Shown here: positions 35,361 through 43,338 of the stretch, piece after piece
How the letters are laid out: each line of letters begins with the position of its first letter
Position numbering within the stretch: the first letter of the stretch is position 1
DNA from: Flavobacteriales bacterium
GTDB taxonomy: Bacteria; Bacteroidota; Bacteroidia; Flavobacteriales_F; PHOS-HE28
NCBI GenBank assembly: GCA_016721825.1
Contig: JADKHI010000006.1
Span: 620,001-684,000, forward strand
DNA: 64,000 bases
Reading direction: 5' to 3'
The notes under the pieces: generated by a model
Told to the model about the DNA's origin: nothing
Database searches by the model: none
Seen by the model: the letters and a program-made list of their open reading frames with translations, nothing else
Program-made: the position numbers and the translations under genes

Positions 35361-36068
35361 TCACTTGGTGGCAGGTGCGGCAGCCGTGGCCTGTGTGGAA
35401 TCGGCAGCAACGGTAGCGGGCATCTCGCCCGGCATCTTGCCTCCGGCCTGCAGGTATTTCACGTACTGGATCACCATCCAGCGCTCCTCTTTGCTCAATT
35501 GACCGGCATGGCTGCCCATGGCGATGTTCTTACCAAAGGTCAGGCTGTGGAACATCTTGCCTTCTGGCAGGGTGCCCAGCTGGCTGCCGTCATAGGCCGG
35601 TGGTTGCGGGTACTTGCCATTGTTCACCACAGGGCCATCGCCCTTGCCGGTGGTACCATGGCAATGCAGGCAGAACTTCTCATAGGTCACCTTGCCCTTG
35701 TCCACATTCTCCTGGGTCATGGGGATCGGGCTGCGCAGGTTCAGTCCGGCCGCTTCATAACCCTCAACCGTGGCGGGGTATGGGTACGGGAAGTTGAACT
35801 GGGCCTTGTCCGGGTTCGCAGAGAAAGGGATGGTACCGGCCACAGGAAGGCGGGCGCTCTGCGTATTGCGTTGGGCCAACACCAGGCTGTCCTCAAAGTA
35901 GTACGGGTCCTGGCCGAAATCCACATACGCTTCCACAGCAGGGCTGCGGTACATATCGGGCATGTACTCGATGCCGGGGCTGTTGGGGTCGCTGCCGCAG
36001 GAGGCCAGCAACAGGGCGCCCGAAAGTCCAATGAGTTGATGCAGATTGCGCATGGTGCGGCTCAGCAT
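35361..36068 (-). CDS. actE: Alternative complex III monohaem cytochrome subunit ActE
   Basis: This 235-residue lipoprotein has a signal with lipobox LLASC near residues 20-24 (an ATG at 36053 would give a shorter signal). One c-type haem motif, CLHCH, is followed by GTTGKGDGPVV, and an MGSHAGQLSKEERW segment probably carries the axial methionine. ActE hands electrons from the complex to the terminal oxidase or a soluble cytochrome. Its start overlaps the actD stop by 7 bases, indicating coupling within the operon. Confidence 0.93.
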   Translation of the reverse strand: MLSRTMRNLHQLIGLSGALLLASCGSDPNSPGIEYMPDMYRSPAVEAYVDFGQDPYYFEDSLVLAQRNTQSARLPVAGTIPFSANPDKAQFNFPYPYPATVEGYEAAGLNLRSPIPMTQENVDKGKVTYEKFCLHCHGTTGKGDGPVVNNGKYPQPPAYDGSQLGTLPEGKMFHSLTFGKNIAMGSHAGQLSKEERWMVIQYVKYLQAGGKMPGEMPATVAADSTQATAAAPATK

Positions 36069-36595
36069 TGACGTTCGTTGATCTCGAACACCGGTGTTCC
36101 GCGCAGCAGACCGGTGATATCCTCCGCGCTACGACCGTGGTTGTCCTCCGTGCGCAGCTCGATGATGAACTTGTCGTCGGTGCTGCGTGGGTCCGGGTTG
36201 CGTGCCGGCATGCCGGGCAGTGTCTTGTTGCGGATCAGATAAGTGATCGCCATGCCGTGGCAAGCGCAGAGGATGGTGAACTCGAAAGTGACCGGGATGA
36301 AGGCCGGGATGTTCTGGTAGAAGAAGTCGTTCGGCTTGCCACCGATGTTCATCGGCCAGTCGTAGATCATCATGTAGTACATGCCCAACAGCGCCAGCGA
36401 GGTACCGGTGATGCCGAACATGAAGGCGGCGATGCCCAGGCGGGTGCGCTTGATGCCGATGATGGGGTCCAGGCCGTGCACGGGGAAGGGGCTGAACACG
36501 TCGCGCACGGTGTAGCCGGCCGTGACCAGCTTGCGTGCGGCGCCTTTCAGCACCTCCGGATCGTCGTACACCGCGTAAATGACCTTGTTAGCCAT
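36062..36595 (-). CDS. actD: Alternative complex III membrane subunit ActD (DUF3341)
   Basis: This protein has 177 residues from the ATG at 36595; the frame stays open further upstream over the actC end, but family members start with an MANKVIYAVYDDPEVLKGA-type segment as here. Two membrane helices follow (GIAAFMFGITGTSLALLGMY and IPAFIPVTFEFTILCACHG). The C-terminus is a soluble tail. The CACHG sequence lies in or beside the second helix and is not a c-type haem site in this family, although it looks like CxxH. ActD packs beside ActC in the complex. It starts 5 bases after actC. Confidence 0.93.
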   Translation of the reverse strand: MANKVIYAVYDDPEVLKGAARKLVTAGYTVRDVFSPFPVHGLDPIIGIKRTRLGIAAFMFGITGTSLALLGMYYMMIYDWPMNIGGKPNDFFYQNIPAFIPVTFEFTILCACHGMAITYLIRNKTLPGMPARNPDPRSTDDKFIIELRTEDNHGRSAEDITGLLRGTPVFEINERQC

Positions 36596-36600
36596 GCTTC

Positions 36601-37989
36601 TCAGTGGTGAGGATGATGTGTCTGCTCGTTCTTGTAGCTCTCGCCGCTCGACTTGAGGATCGACTTGAGCTCGTTCAGCGCCAGCACGGGGAAGTAGCGG
36701 GCGAAGAGCAGGAACAGCGTGAAGAAGATACCGATGGTGCCGATGAAGATGCCGGCGTCGACCCAGGTGGGGTGGAACATGCTCCAGCTGCTGGGCAGGT
36801 AATCGCGGTGCAGGCTGGTCACGATGATCACGAATCGCTCGAACCACATGCCGATGTTCACCACGATGCTCATGAAGAAGGTGAACACCAGGTTGGTGCG
36901 CAGCTTCTTGAACCAGAACACCTGAGGGCTCACCACGTTGCAGGTCATCATGGCCCAGTAGCTCCACCAGTAGGGGCCCGTGGCGCGGTTGATGAAGGCG
37001 TAGCTCTCGTACTCCACGCCGCCGTACCAGCTGATGAAGAGCTCGGTGATGTACGCCACGCCCACGATGGAGCCTGTAACGATGATCACGATGTTCATGT
37101 ACTCCACGTGCTTGATGGTGATGTAGCTCTCCAGCTTCATCACTTTACGCATCACCAGCAGCAGGGTCAGCACCATGGCGAAGCCGCTGAACACGGCACC
37201 GCTCACGAAGTAGGGCGGGAAGATGGTGGTGTGCCAGCCGGGAATGATGGACGTGGCGAAGTCCATGGACACCACCGAGTGCACCGAGAACACCAGCGGG
37301 GTGGCGCAACCGGCAAGCACCAGGCTCACCTCTTCAAAGCGGGTCCAAGCCTTAGCGTTACCGGTCCAGCCGAAGCTGAGGATGCTGTAGGCCTTCTTCC
37401 AGCTCGGCTTGGTGAGGCGGTCGCGGATGGTGGCGAAGTCGGGGATAAGACCGATGTACCAGAACACCAGCGACACGCTGAAGTAGGTGCTGATCGCGAA
37501 CACGTCCCACAGCAGCGGGCTGTTGAAGTTCACCCAGAGGGAGCCGAACTGGTTGGGCAGGGGGAACACCCAGTAGCCGAGCCACAGACGACCCATGTGG
37601 ATCAGGGGGAAAGTGGCCGCCATGATCACCGCGAAGATGGTCATCGCCTCCGCCGAGCGGTTCACCGCCATACGCCACTTCTGGCGGAACAGCAGCAGCA
37701 CCGCGCTGATCAGCGTGCCGGCGTGACCGATGCCTACCCACCACACGAAGTTGGTGATGTCCCAGGCCCAATCCACCGTCTTGTTCAGACCCCAGGTACC
37801 GATGCCCTTGCTGAGCAGGTACATGATGCAGAACACACCGTAACCGGCGATGAGCGCGGCGATGGCCAGAAGGACGTACCAGGCACGGGGTGCCTTGTTC
37901 TCGATCGGACTGACGATATCATGCGTGATATCGTGGTAGGTCTTGTGCCCCAGGATGAGGGGTTCGCGGATCGCTGCTTCGTGCTGCAT
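36601..37989 (-). CDS. actC: Alternative complex III quinol-binding membrane subunit ActC (NrfD-like)
   Basis: This is a 462-residue protein with ten predicted membrane helices of the NrfD/PsrC family, including WDITNFVWWVGIGHAGTLIS, the conserved block that in homologues lies at the quinol site and proton path. FSVHSVVSMDFATSIIPGWH is another family block. It is expected to oxidise menaquinol and pass electrons to the iron-sulfur clusters of ActB. It lies 12 bases after actB in the operon. The histidine-rich tail (NEQTHHPHH) is short. Confidence 0.95.
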   Translation of the reverse strand: MQHEAAIREPLILGHKTYHDITHDIVSPIENKAPRAWYVLLAIAALIAGYGVFCIMYLLSKGIGTWGLNKTVDWAWDITNFVWWVGIGHAGTLISAVLLLFRQKWRMAVNRSAEAMTIFAVIMAATFPLIHMGRLWLGYWVFPLPNQFGSLWVNFNSPLLWDVFAISTYFSVSLVFWYIGLIPDFATIRDRLTKPSWKKAYSILSFGWTGNAKAWTRFEEVSLVLAGCATPLVFSVHSVVSMDFATSIIPGWHTTIFPPYFVSGAVFSGFAMVLTLLLVMRKVMKLESYITIKHVEYMNIVIIVTGSIVGVAYITELFISWYGGVEYESYAFINRATGPYWWSYWAMMTCNVVSPQVFWFKKLRTNLVFTFFMSIVVNIGMWFERFVIIVTSLHRDYLPSSWSMFHPTWVDAGIFIGTIGIFFTLFLLFARYFPVLALNELKSILKSSGESYKNEQTHHPHH

Positions 37990-38001
37990 GTTCCTGTATC
38001 C

Positions 38002-41000
38002 TTAGGCGTGGTGAGCTGCGGCCTCGTCGGTGTTGCGCACCTTCACGAGGTAGTTGATGTTGGGCTGCACGCCGATCTCCTCAAGCATGTGGTAGGAGCG
38101 CTCGCTATCAGCGATGCCCTTCACTTTGCTGCTGTTGTCATTCAGGTCGCCGAAGGTGATGGCGTTGGTGGGACATCCGGCGCTGCATGCGGTCTGGATG
38201 TCGCCGTCCTTCACCGGGGTACCGGCCTTCTTGGCGGCGAACTTGCCGGCCTGGATCTGCTGCACACAGAGGCTGCATTTCTCGATCACACCGCGGCTGC
38301 GCACCGTTACGTCCGGGTTCAGCACCATGCGGCCCAGGTCGTCCCACGCGGGGTTCACATCGCCGAACTTCTCGGTCACATAGTTGAACCAGTTGAAGCG
38401 ACGGACCTTGTAAGGGCAGTTGTTCGCGCAATAGCGAGTACCGATGCACCGGTTGTAGGCCATCTGGTTGAGGCCCTCGTTGCTGTGCGTGGTAGCGGCC
38501 ACCGGACACACCGTTTCGCAAGGTGCGTGGTTGCAGTGCTGGCACATCACCGGCATGAAGATCACCTTCGGAGCGTCCGATGGCACCTCCATTTCAAGGT
38601 AGCGCTCGATCTTGCCCATGCCCTGCTCCTTACCCACTTCGTGGGTCATGTCGGAGCTGTAGTAGCGGTCCAGACGCATCCAGTGCATCTCGCGGCTGCG
38701 GCGCACTTCGTCCTTGCCCACCACAGGGATGTTGTTCTCGCTGTTGCAGGCGGTGATGCACGCCCCGCAGCCGTTGCAGCTGTTCAGGTCGATGGTCATG
38801 CCCCAACGGTGACCCACCTGCTCCACGGGATGCGCGGCCCACAGGTCGACCTCGGTGGTCGGCACGCGGTCCTTGTTGGTCACCTTGCCATCGCCGTTCA
38901 CGTCGGCATGCACGGCCAGGGATTCCTTCTCGTTGTAGGTCTCCTTCGGCTCGTGCTTGGCCCACACGGCGAAGGTCGTCTCCTTCACCACGCTGTGGCG
39001 GTCCATGGCCGTCATCTGCGTCTGCGCGAGGGCCATCGGGTACATGCTACCGGTGAGCGCTACGCTGGCACCTGCGCTCGCATAGCGGACCGTACCATCG
39101 GCGAAGCGCGTCAGCGGATAGGCGTTACGACCCACGGGAACCGGGTTGTTGTCGTCGTCGCGCTGGCAGGCGGCACGTCCAACGCGCTCACCGTTCGCAC
39201 CGCGACCGTAGCCGAGGGCGATGGCCACGGAACCGGCAGCCTGGCCGGGTGAAGGGATGGCGGGCAGCACCATTTCGGTGCCGTTCACGGTCAGCTTCAC
39301 TTCGTAGGCAGGGCTTTCCTGGCCGATGTACAGCTCGCGGAAGTTGCCCACGCCCGTCAGCGTCAGCAGATCGCTGGGGGCCATGCACACGTAGTTGTCC
39401 CAGGTCGCCTTGCTCAGCGGATCGGGCATTTCCTGCAACCAGGGGTTGCCGGCATGCTGGCCGTTACCGATGCTCTCCTTGGTGTACAGGATCACCTCGA
39501 AGGCACCGCCTCCGACCAGCGCCTTCTTGGCACCGGCCCCTGCGGCGGCAACGTCACCAACAAAGGCCAGTTGCTCGGGCGCTGCGGTGTACGCGTTGTA
39601 CACGCCGTTGTGCAAGCTCGTGTTCCAAGCGCTCGTGAAGTCGATGGGCTCGGCGGTACGGCTGGTCATGGCCGCGCGCCACACGTCCTGGATGTGGTCG
39701 TGGTAGTTCTTCTCCACGCCGCTCCACTTCAGCAGGCTCTGAGGCCATTGGCGGGTGTTGAACAGGGGGTTGATCGTGGGCTGCGCGAGGGCGTAGTGAC
39801 CCACTTTCGGCATGAAGTCGTTCCAGCTCTCCAACCAGTTGTGGTCGGGGCAGATCCACGTGCAGGCGCTGGCGGTCTCGTCGGCATGGCTGCTGAAGCT
39901 CACGCTGAGGCCCACCTTGGCCAGTGCGGTCTTGAACTCGGCGCCGTTGGGGAGGCTGTAGGCGGGGTTCACTCCGGCCATCAGCAACATGCCTACCTGG
40001 CCGGCGTTCATGTCCTTCACCAGCTGTTGCACAGCAGCATCATCACCTTGGTTGAAGAAGGTGTGGTTGGCGAGGTCGATCGTGGAACCGTAGTTGCCGA
40101 GCATCCAGTTGATGCTGTTCACCAGGGTCTGCGTGCCTTCGTCGTTCACGCCGCAGAGCACCAGGCTCTTGCCACGGGCGGCCCAAAGCTCCTCGGCCGC
40201 CTTGGACAGTTCGGCTTCAGCGGCACCACCACCCACGGGCGAGGCACCGGCTTTCTTGGCGACGAGGTCGTGCAGGGCGATCACGGCCAAGGGGACCTGG
40301 CTCGGCTTCATGGCGATGCGCTGATCGGCGTTGGCACCGGCGAGGCTCATGCGGCTCTCAACCTGCCAGTGGCGGCTCATCGGCTTATCGGCCGTGGCAT
40401 CCTCAGGACGGCGGCGCGTGGCGTATTGCCAGGTATTCTCGGTGGTGCTGCCCCAGTTGCTGAGGAAGTCCGCGCCGAAGCTCACGATCACGTCGGCCTT
40501 GGTCAGGTCGTACGAAGGCATCACGCGCTTGCCGAAGCTCTTCAGGTTCGCGTTGGTGAGGCCGGAATAGCTGATGGTGTCGTGCTGGATGTGTTCAACA
40601 CGCGCACCGTTGGTGGCCACACCTTCCGCGGTGACGGCCGCGCCATACTTCGCCTTCAAGGTGTTGATGGCCTCGCGGGTGCTGGGGCTGATCACCGTGT
40701 TGGTGAGCACCACGATGCGACCACCTTTACTGCTGGTCTCGGCCAGCTTGGTGGCGATCGCCTTGTCGGCCGCTTCCCACGTGCTCTCCGCACCGCCGGT
40801 GACCGGACCGCGCAGGCGTTCGCTGTCATACAAAGGGAGCACGCTGCTGTTGATGCGGGCGTTCACCGAACCCTTGCCGCTCTCGGGGCGGTGGTTGATG
40901 CCGAAACGGGTGTTGCCCTTCACGTGGATGGGACGACCCTCGCGGGTCTTCACCAATACGCTGGCGTAGTCCGCCCCATCGTAGTAGGTGCTCGCGTACC

Positions 41001-41277
41001 AATTGGCAATGCCCGGAGTGATGTCCTCAGGCTTGTTGAGGTACGGGATCGACTTGATCACAGGCGTCTCACAGGCGGCCAAGGTGGCTGCGCTGAGGCT
41101 GAAGCCCAGGAATTTCAGGAAGTCGCGACGGCCGGTGGAGGAGGCAGCAAGTCCCTTGTCCGCCAACATCTCGTCGATGGGCAGCGGGGTGTTGAACTCG
41201 TTGTCGCGGCCAGGGATCGCTTGGGGGGCGGCGTCCAGTTGGGACAGCTCCTGCCAGTATCGCTTCGTGCTCGGCAT
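38002..41277 (-). CDS. actB: Alternative complex III iron-sulfur subunit ActB (molybdopterin-like plus ferredoxin domains)
   Basis: This protein has about 1091 residues from the ATG at 41277, which removes an overlap with actA. A twin-arginine-like signal (GRRDFLKFLGFS) is followed by AACE, suggesting Tat export. Residues about 90-730 resemble a molybdopterin oxidoreductase domain that in this family lacks the cofactor. The C-terminal 350 residues form a ferredoxin domain with cysteine groups CNGCGACITAC, CQHCNHAPCETVCP, CIGTRYCANNCP and CSLCVQQ, consistent with several iron-sulfur clusters. It links ActC to the haems of ActA. The fused layout is typical of the complex. Confidence 0.96.
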   Translation of the reverse strand: MPSTKRYWQELSQLDAAPQAIPGRDNEFNTPLPIDEMLADKGLAASSTGRRDFLKFLGFSLSAATLAACETPVIKSIPYLNKPEDITPGIANWYASTYYDGADYASVLVKTREGRPIHVKGNTRFGINHRPESGKGSVNARINSSVLPLYDSERLRGPVTGGAESTWEAADKAIATKLAETSSKGGRIVVLTNTVISPSTREAINTLKAKYGAAVTAEGVATNGARVEHIQHDTISYSGLTNANLKSFGKRVMPSYDLTKADVIVSFGADFLSNWGSTTENTWQYATRRRPEDATADKPMSRHWQVESRMSLAGANADQRIAMKPSQVPLAVIALHDLVAKKAGASPVGGGAAEAELSKAAEELWAARGKSLVLCGVNDEGTQTLVNSINWMLGNYGSTIDLANHTFFNQGDDAAVQQLVKDMNAGQVGMLLMAGVNPAYSLPNGAEFKTALAKVGLSVSFSSHADETASACTWICPDHNWLESWNDFMPKVGHYALAQPTINPLFNTRQWPQSLLKWSGVEKNYHDHIQDVWRAAMTSRTAEPIDFTSAWNTSLHNGVYNAYTAAPEQLAFVGDVAAAGAGAKKALVGGGAFEVILYTKESIGNGQHAGNPWLQEMPDPLSKATWDNYVCMAPSDLLTLTGVGNFRELYIGQESPAYEVKLTVNGTEMVLPAIPSPGQAAGSVAIALGYGRGANGERVGRAACQRDDDNNPVPVGRNAYPLTRFADGTVRYASAGASVALTGSMYPMALAQTQMTAMDRHSVVKETTFAVWAKHEPKETYNEKESLAVHADVNGDGKVTNKDRVPTTEVDLWAAHPVEQVGHRWGMTIDLNSCNGCGACITACNSENNIPVVGKDEVRRSREMHWMRLDRYYSSDMTHEVGKEQGMGKIERYLEMEVPSDAPKVIFMPVMCQHCNHAPCETVCPVAATTHSNEGLNQMAYNRCIGTRYCANNCPYKVRRFNWFNYVTEKFGDVNPAWDDLGRMVLNPDVTVRSRGVIEKCSLCVQQIQAGKFAAKKAGTPVKDGDIQTACSAGCPTNAITFGDLNDNSSKVKGIADSERSYHMLEEIGVQPNINYLVKVRNTDEAAAHHA

Positions 41278-41297
41278 CAGTCGGCGCGTGTTCGGTC

Positions 41298-42614
41298 TTA
41301 GTAATGGCACTTGGCGCATTCCCAGCCGCCAAGCTCCTTCACGGTGATCTTCTCGTCCTCCAAGTACTCACGGAGCTCCTTGTTGCCCATCGGGGTCTCC
41401 TTCAGTCGACGGTGGATCTCGTCGTAATAGCCGTTGCCGGCCATCTGTACTTCGGTCTCGTTGTGGCACTGGATGCACCAGCCCATGGTCAGGGGCGCCC
41501 ACTGCTCGGCCACATCCATCTTCTCGTCGATGGGGCCGTGGCACTTCTGGCACTCGATCTTGCCAACGCTCACGTGGGTGGCATGGCTGAAAGCCACGTG
41601 GTCGGGCAGGTTGTGCACCTTCACCCATTCAATGGCGTCGGGCGTTCCGGTGTAGGCCTTGCCGTCCCAGCCGGTGTGCGCGTAGATCTTCTGGATCTCG
41701 GCGGTGCCTTCGGGAGAGCGGCCTTCGTTCACGGCCTGGTGGCAGTTCATGCACACGTTGGCGCTGGGGATACCGGCGTGCTTGCTCTTCTCGGCGCTGC
41801 TGTGGCAGTACACGCAGTTGATCTGCAGGTTGTTCTTGTCGGCCTTACCGGCGTGAAGGGTGTGGTTGAACTTGATGGGCTGCGTGGGCTTGTAGTGCTC
41901 CACCGTGTCGCCGCCGTACACGCCGATGTTGAAGGCCCAATCCCAAGCCTGCAGCACCATGAACACGACCAGCAGCAGACCGAGCACCGAGGCCCAGCCC
42001 TTGTTGTTGCCGGCCCAGCGACCCAGGTTGCCCCAGAAGCCGAGGTCGGCCTCAGGTTGCTTGCCTTCCACTTCGCGGACCGCGTTGCCAAGCTGGTGCT
42101 TCACACCGCCCAAGCTCAACACCACCACCAAGAAGAGGAGGCCTAGGATGAGCAGCCACTGCCAGGCGGTGCTCGACTCCGGTTCGGGAGCCGTCGTCAC
42201 AGGTCCACCTTGCGCCGGAGCGGGGGGAGCGTAATTGTCAACGTAGTGCAGCACCGCATCGATCTCCGCATCGGTGACCGCATTGGCGGTCATCGGGCTC
42301 TTGGCCCACTGTGTGAAGAGAGCGTTGGCGTAGGCATTGCCGGTACCGAGGTAGGCCGTGCTGTTCTTGATCCAAGCATAGATGTCGCCTTTGCCTTCCC
42401 AACGGGCCTTGGCACCCTTCAGTGCCGGGCCGGTCATGTCCTTGTCGGGCTTGTGGCAAGCCGCACAATTCCCTTTGAAGACCTTTTCACCCTGACCGTA
42501 CAACGCCGGATCCTTCTGCGCGTGCGCAGTAGTGACAGAGAGGAGCAGGACGAAGGCGAGAGTAGCGTGAAGAAGCCCGGTGAAATTCTTGGAGAACCTA
42601 GATGGCAGCGGCAT
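41298..42614 (-). CDS. actA: Alternative complex III multihaem cytochrome subunit ActA with extra N-terminal haem domain
   Basis: From the ATG at 42614 the protein has 438 residues with a signal peptide (LAFVLLLSVTTAHAQ). Six CxxCH motifs are visible: CAACH in an N-terminal monohaem cytochrome c domain (KVFKGNCAACHKPDKDMTGP), then CVYCH, CMNCH, CQKCH, CIQCH and, at the very end, CAKCH. Between them lies a membrane helix (WQWLLILGLLFLVVVLSL) and a second one (GWASVLGLLLVVFMVLQ). The five later haems match the pentahaem ActA core; the first is an added domain. It is the first gene of the operon. A TATTTTTG box lies at 42657. Confidence 0.93.
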   Translation of the reverse strand: MPLPSRFSKNFTGLLHATLAFVLLLSVTTAHAQKDPALYGQGEKVFKGNCAACHKPDKDMTGPALKGAKARWEGKGDIYAWIKNSTAYLGTGNAYANALFTQWAKSPMTANAVTDAEIDAVLHYVDNYAPPAPAQGGPVTTAPEPESSTAWQWLLILGLLFLVVVLSLGGVKHQLGNAVREVEGKQPEADLGFWGNLGRWAGNNKGWASVLGLLLVVFMVLQAWDWAFNIGVYGGDTVEHYKPTQPIKFNHTLHAGKADKNNLQINCVYCHSSAEKSKHAGIPSANVCMNCHQAVNEGRSPEGTAEIQKIYAHTGWDGKAYTGTPDAIEWVKVHNLPDHVAFSHATHVSVGKIECQKCHGPIDEKMDVAEQWAPLTMGWCIQCHNETEVQMAGNGYYDEIHRRLKETPMGNKELREYLEDEKITVKELGGWECAKCHY

Positions 42615-42656
42615 TCCGGACGATTTAGGGACATCAACGCTTCGGATGTCCGGGCG

Positions 42657-42664
42657 CAAAAATA
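42657..42664 (-). promoter_or_regulatory. TATTTTTG promoter -7-like box of the act-cox operon
   Basis: A full match to TAnnTTTG, 42 bases before the actA ATG on the minus strand. No -33 TTG at the usual distance. Confidence 0.45.
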
Positions 42665-42720
42665 GCGGCCTGAGCTTACGGGGAAAGGGGGATCGACCGG
42701 GGACAGGTGGTGCGCTGCTT

Positions 42721-42739
42721 ATTTAGAGTGGTTCTAAAT
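42721..42739. promoter_or_regulatory. Dyad operator candidate between actA and the SPOR gene
   Basis: ATTTAGA, five bases, TCTAAAT: a perfect 7-5-7 palindrome in otherwise GC-rich sequence. On the minus strand it overlaps a possible second promoter, TTTG at 42748-42745, 19 bases, TAAATAAG at 42725-42718. Its AT-rich dyad resembles Fur/PerR-type boxes; the regulator is not known. Confidence 0.45.
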
Positions 42740-42817
42740 TGTTGCAAAGCCCTGACAGGCCCGTGACCAAAGGGAGACAGAAGGACAACGGGTGATCCGG
42801 ATCATCGGGTGACGGCA

Positions 42818-42825
42818 TACTTTTG
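42818..42825 (+). promoter_or_regulatory. TACTTTTG promoter -7-like box of the SPOR gene
   Basis: A full match to TAnnTTTG ending 5 bases before the ATG at 42831; transcription would then start about at the start codon, giving a leaderless message. Confidence 0.45.
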
Positions 42826-42830
42826 GCCAC

Positions 42831-43310
42831 ATGTCGTTCATGCGTTCCGCGGTCGCTCTTGTTGGTCTGTGTTCAACGGTCATCCTGTTCGCTCAGTCGA
42901 GCCTGCCCGACCCCGCTCCCATCCGCACCGCTACCGTAGCGCACGGTCGCCCTTCCGCCGTGGATACGCCGACCACCGCGACACCGGGCCAAGTGACCAT
43001 CCACGAGGACGAGAAGGTGAAGGCCCTGATGGCCGACTACACCAAGCGCGAGCACGTGCTGAAAGGCTACAGGGTGCAGGTGTTCCTGAACGCCGACCGC
43101 AAGCAGGCCGAGGCCATCCGTGCACAGTTCCTGCAGAAGCATCCCGAAACTCCGGCTTACCTCAGTTACCAGGCACCCAACTTCAAGGTGCGCGTAGGCG
43201 ACCTGCTGACCCGCTTGGAAGGCGAGAAGCTGCGGGCCGAGCTGAAGGCGGAGTTCCCCGGCTGCTACATCGTGCCGGACGAGATCGAGCTGCCGCGGCT
43301 GCCGGAGTAG
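42831..43310 (+). CDS. Exported SPOR-domain protein
   Basis: This 159-residue protein has a signal peptide (SAVALVGLCSTVILFAQ). After a linker of about 50 residues it has a SPOR-like peptidoglycan-binding domain: GYRVQVFLNADRKQAEAIRA, then APNFKVRVGD and a C-terminal FPGCYIVPDEIELP. SPOR domains bind denuded glycan strands, often at the division site. It lies divergent from actA, next to the dyad at 42721. In other Bacteroidota, as I recall, a similar SPOR gene lies near the complex III operon and infB, so the neighbourhood looks conserved. Confidence 0.8.
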   Translation: MSFMRSAVALVGLCSTVILFAQSSLPDPAPIRTATVAHGRPSAVDTPTTATPGQVTIHEDEKVKALMADYTKREHVLKGYRVQVFLNADRKQAEAIRAQFLQKHPETPAYLSYQAPNFKVRVGDLLTRLEGEKLRAELKAEFPGCYIVPDEIELPRLPE

Positions 43311-43338
43311 GGCCCGACGCCACACGAGCCGTTGGCCC

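Noticed and set aside
36240..36260. CACHG in ActD as a possible haem site
   Set aside because: The motif lacks the CxxCH spacing and lies in or beside a predicted membrane helix; ActD is not known as a cytochrome.
36604..39252. Plus-strand open frame of 882 codons across actC and actB
   Set aside because: Antisense to well-supported respiratory genes; His/Val/Glu-rich composition is the mirror of high-GC coding sequence.
39454..41301. Plus-strand open frame of 615 codons
   Set aside because: Antisense to actB, with no family features.
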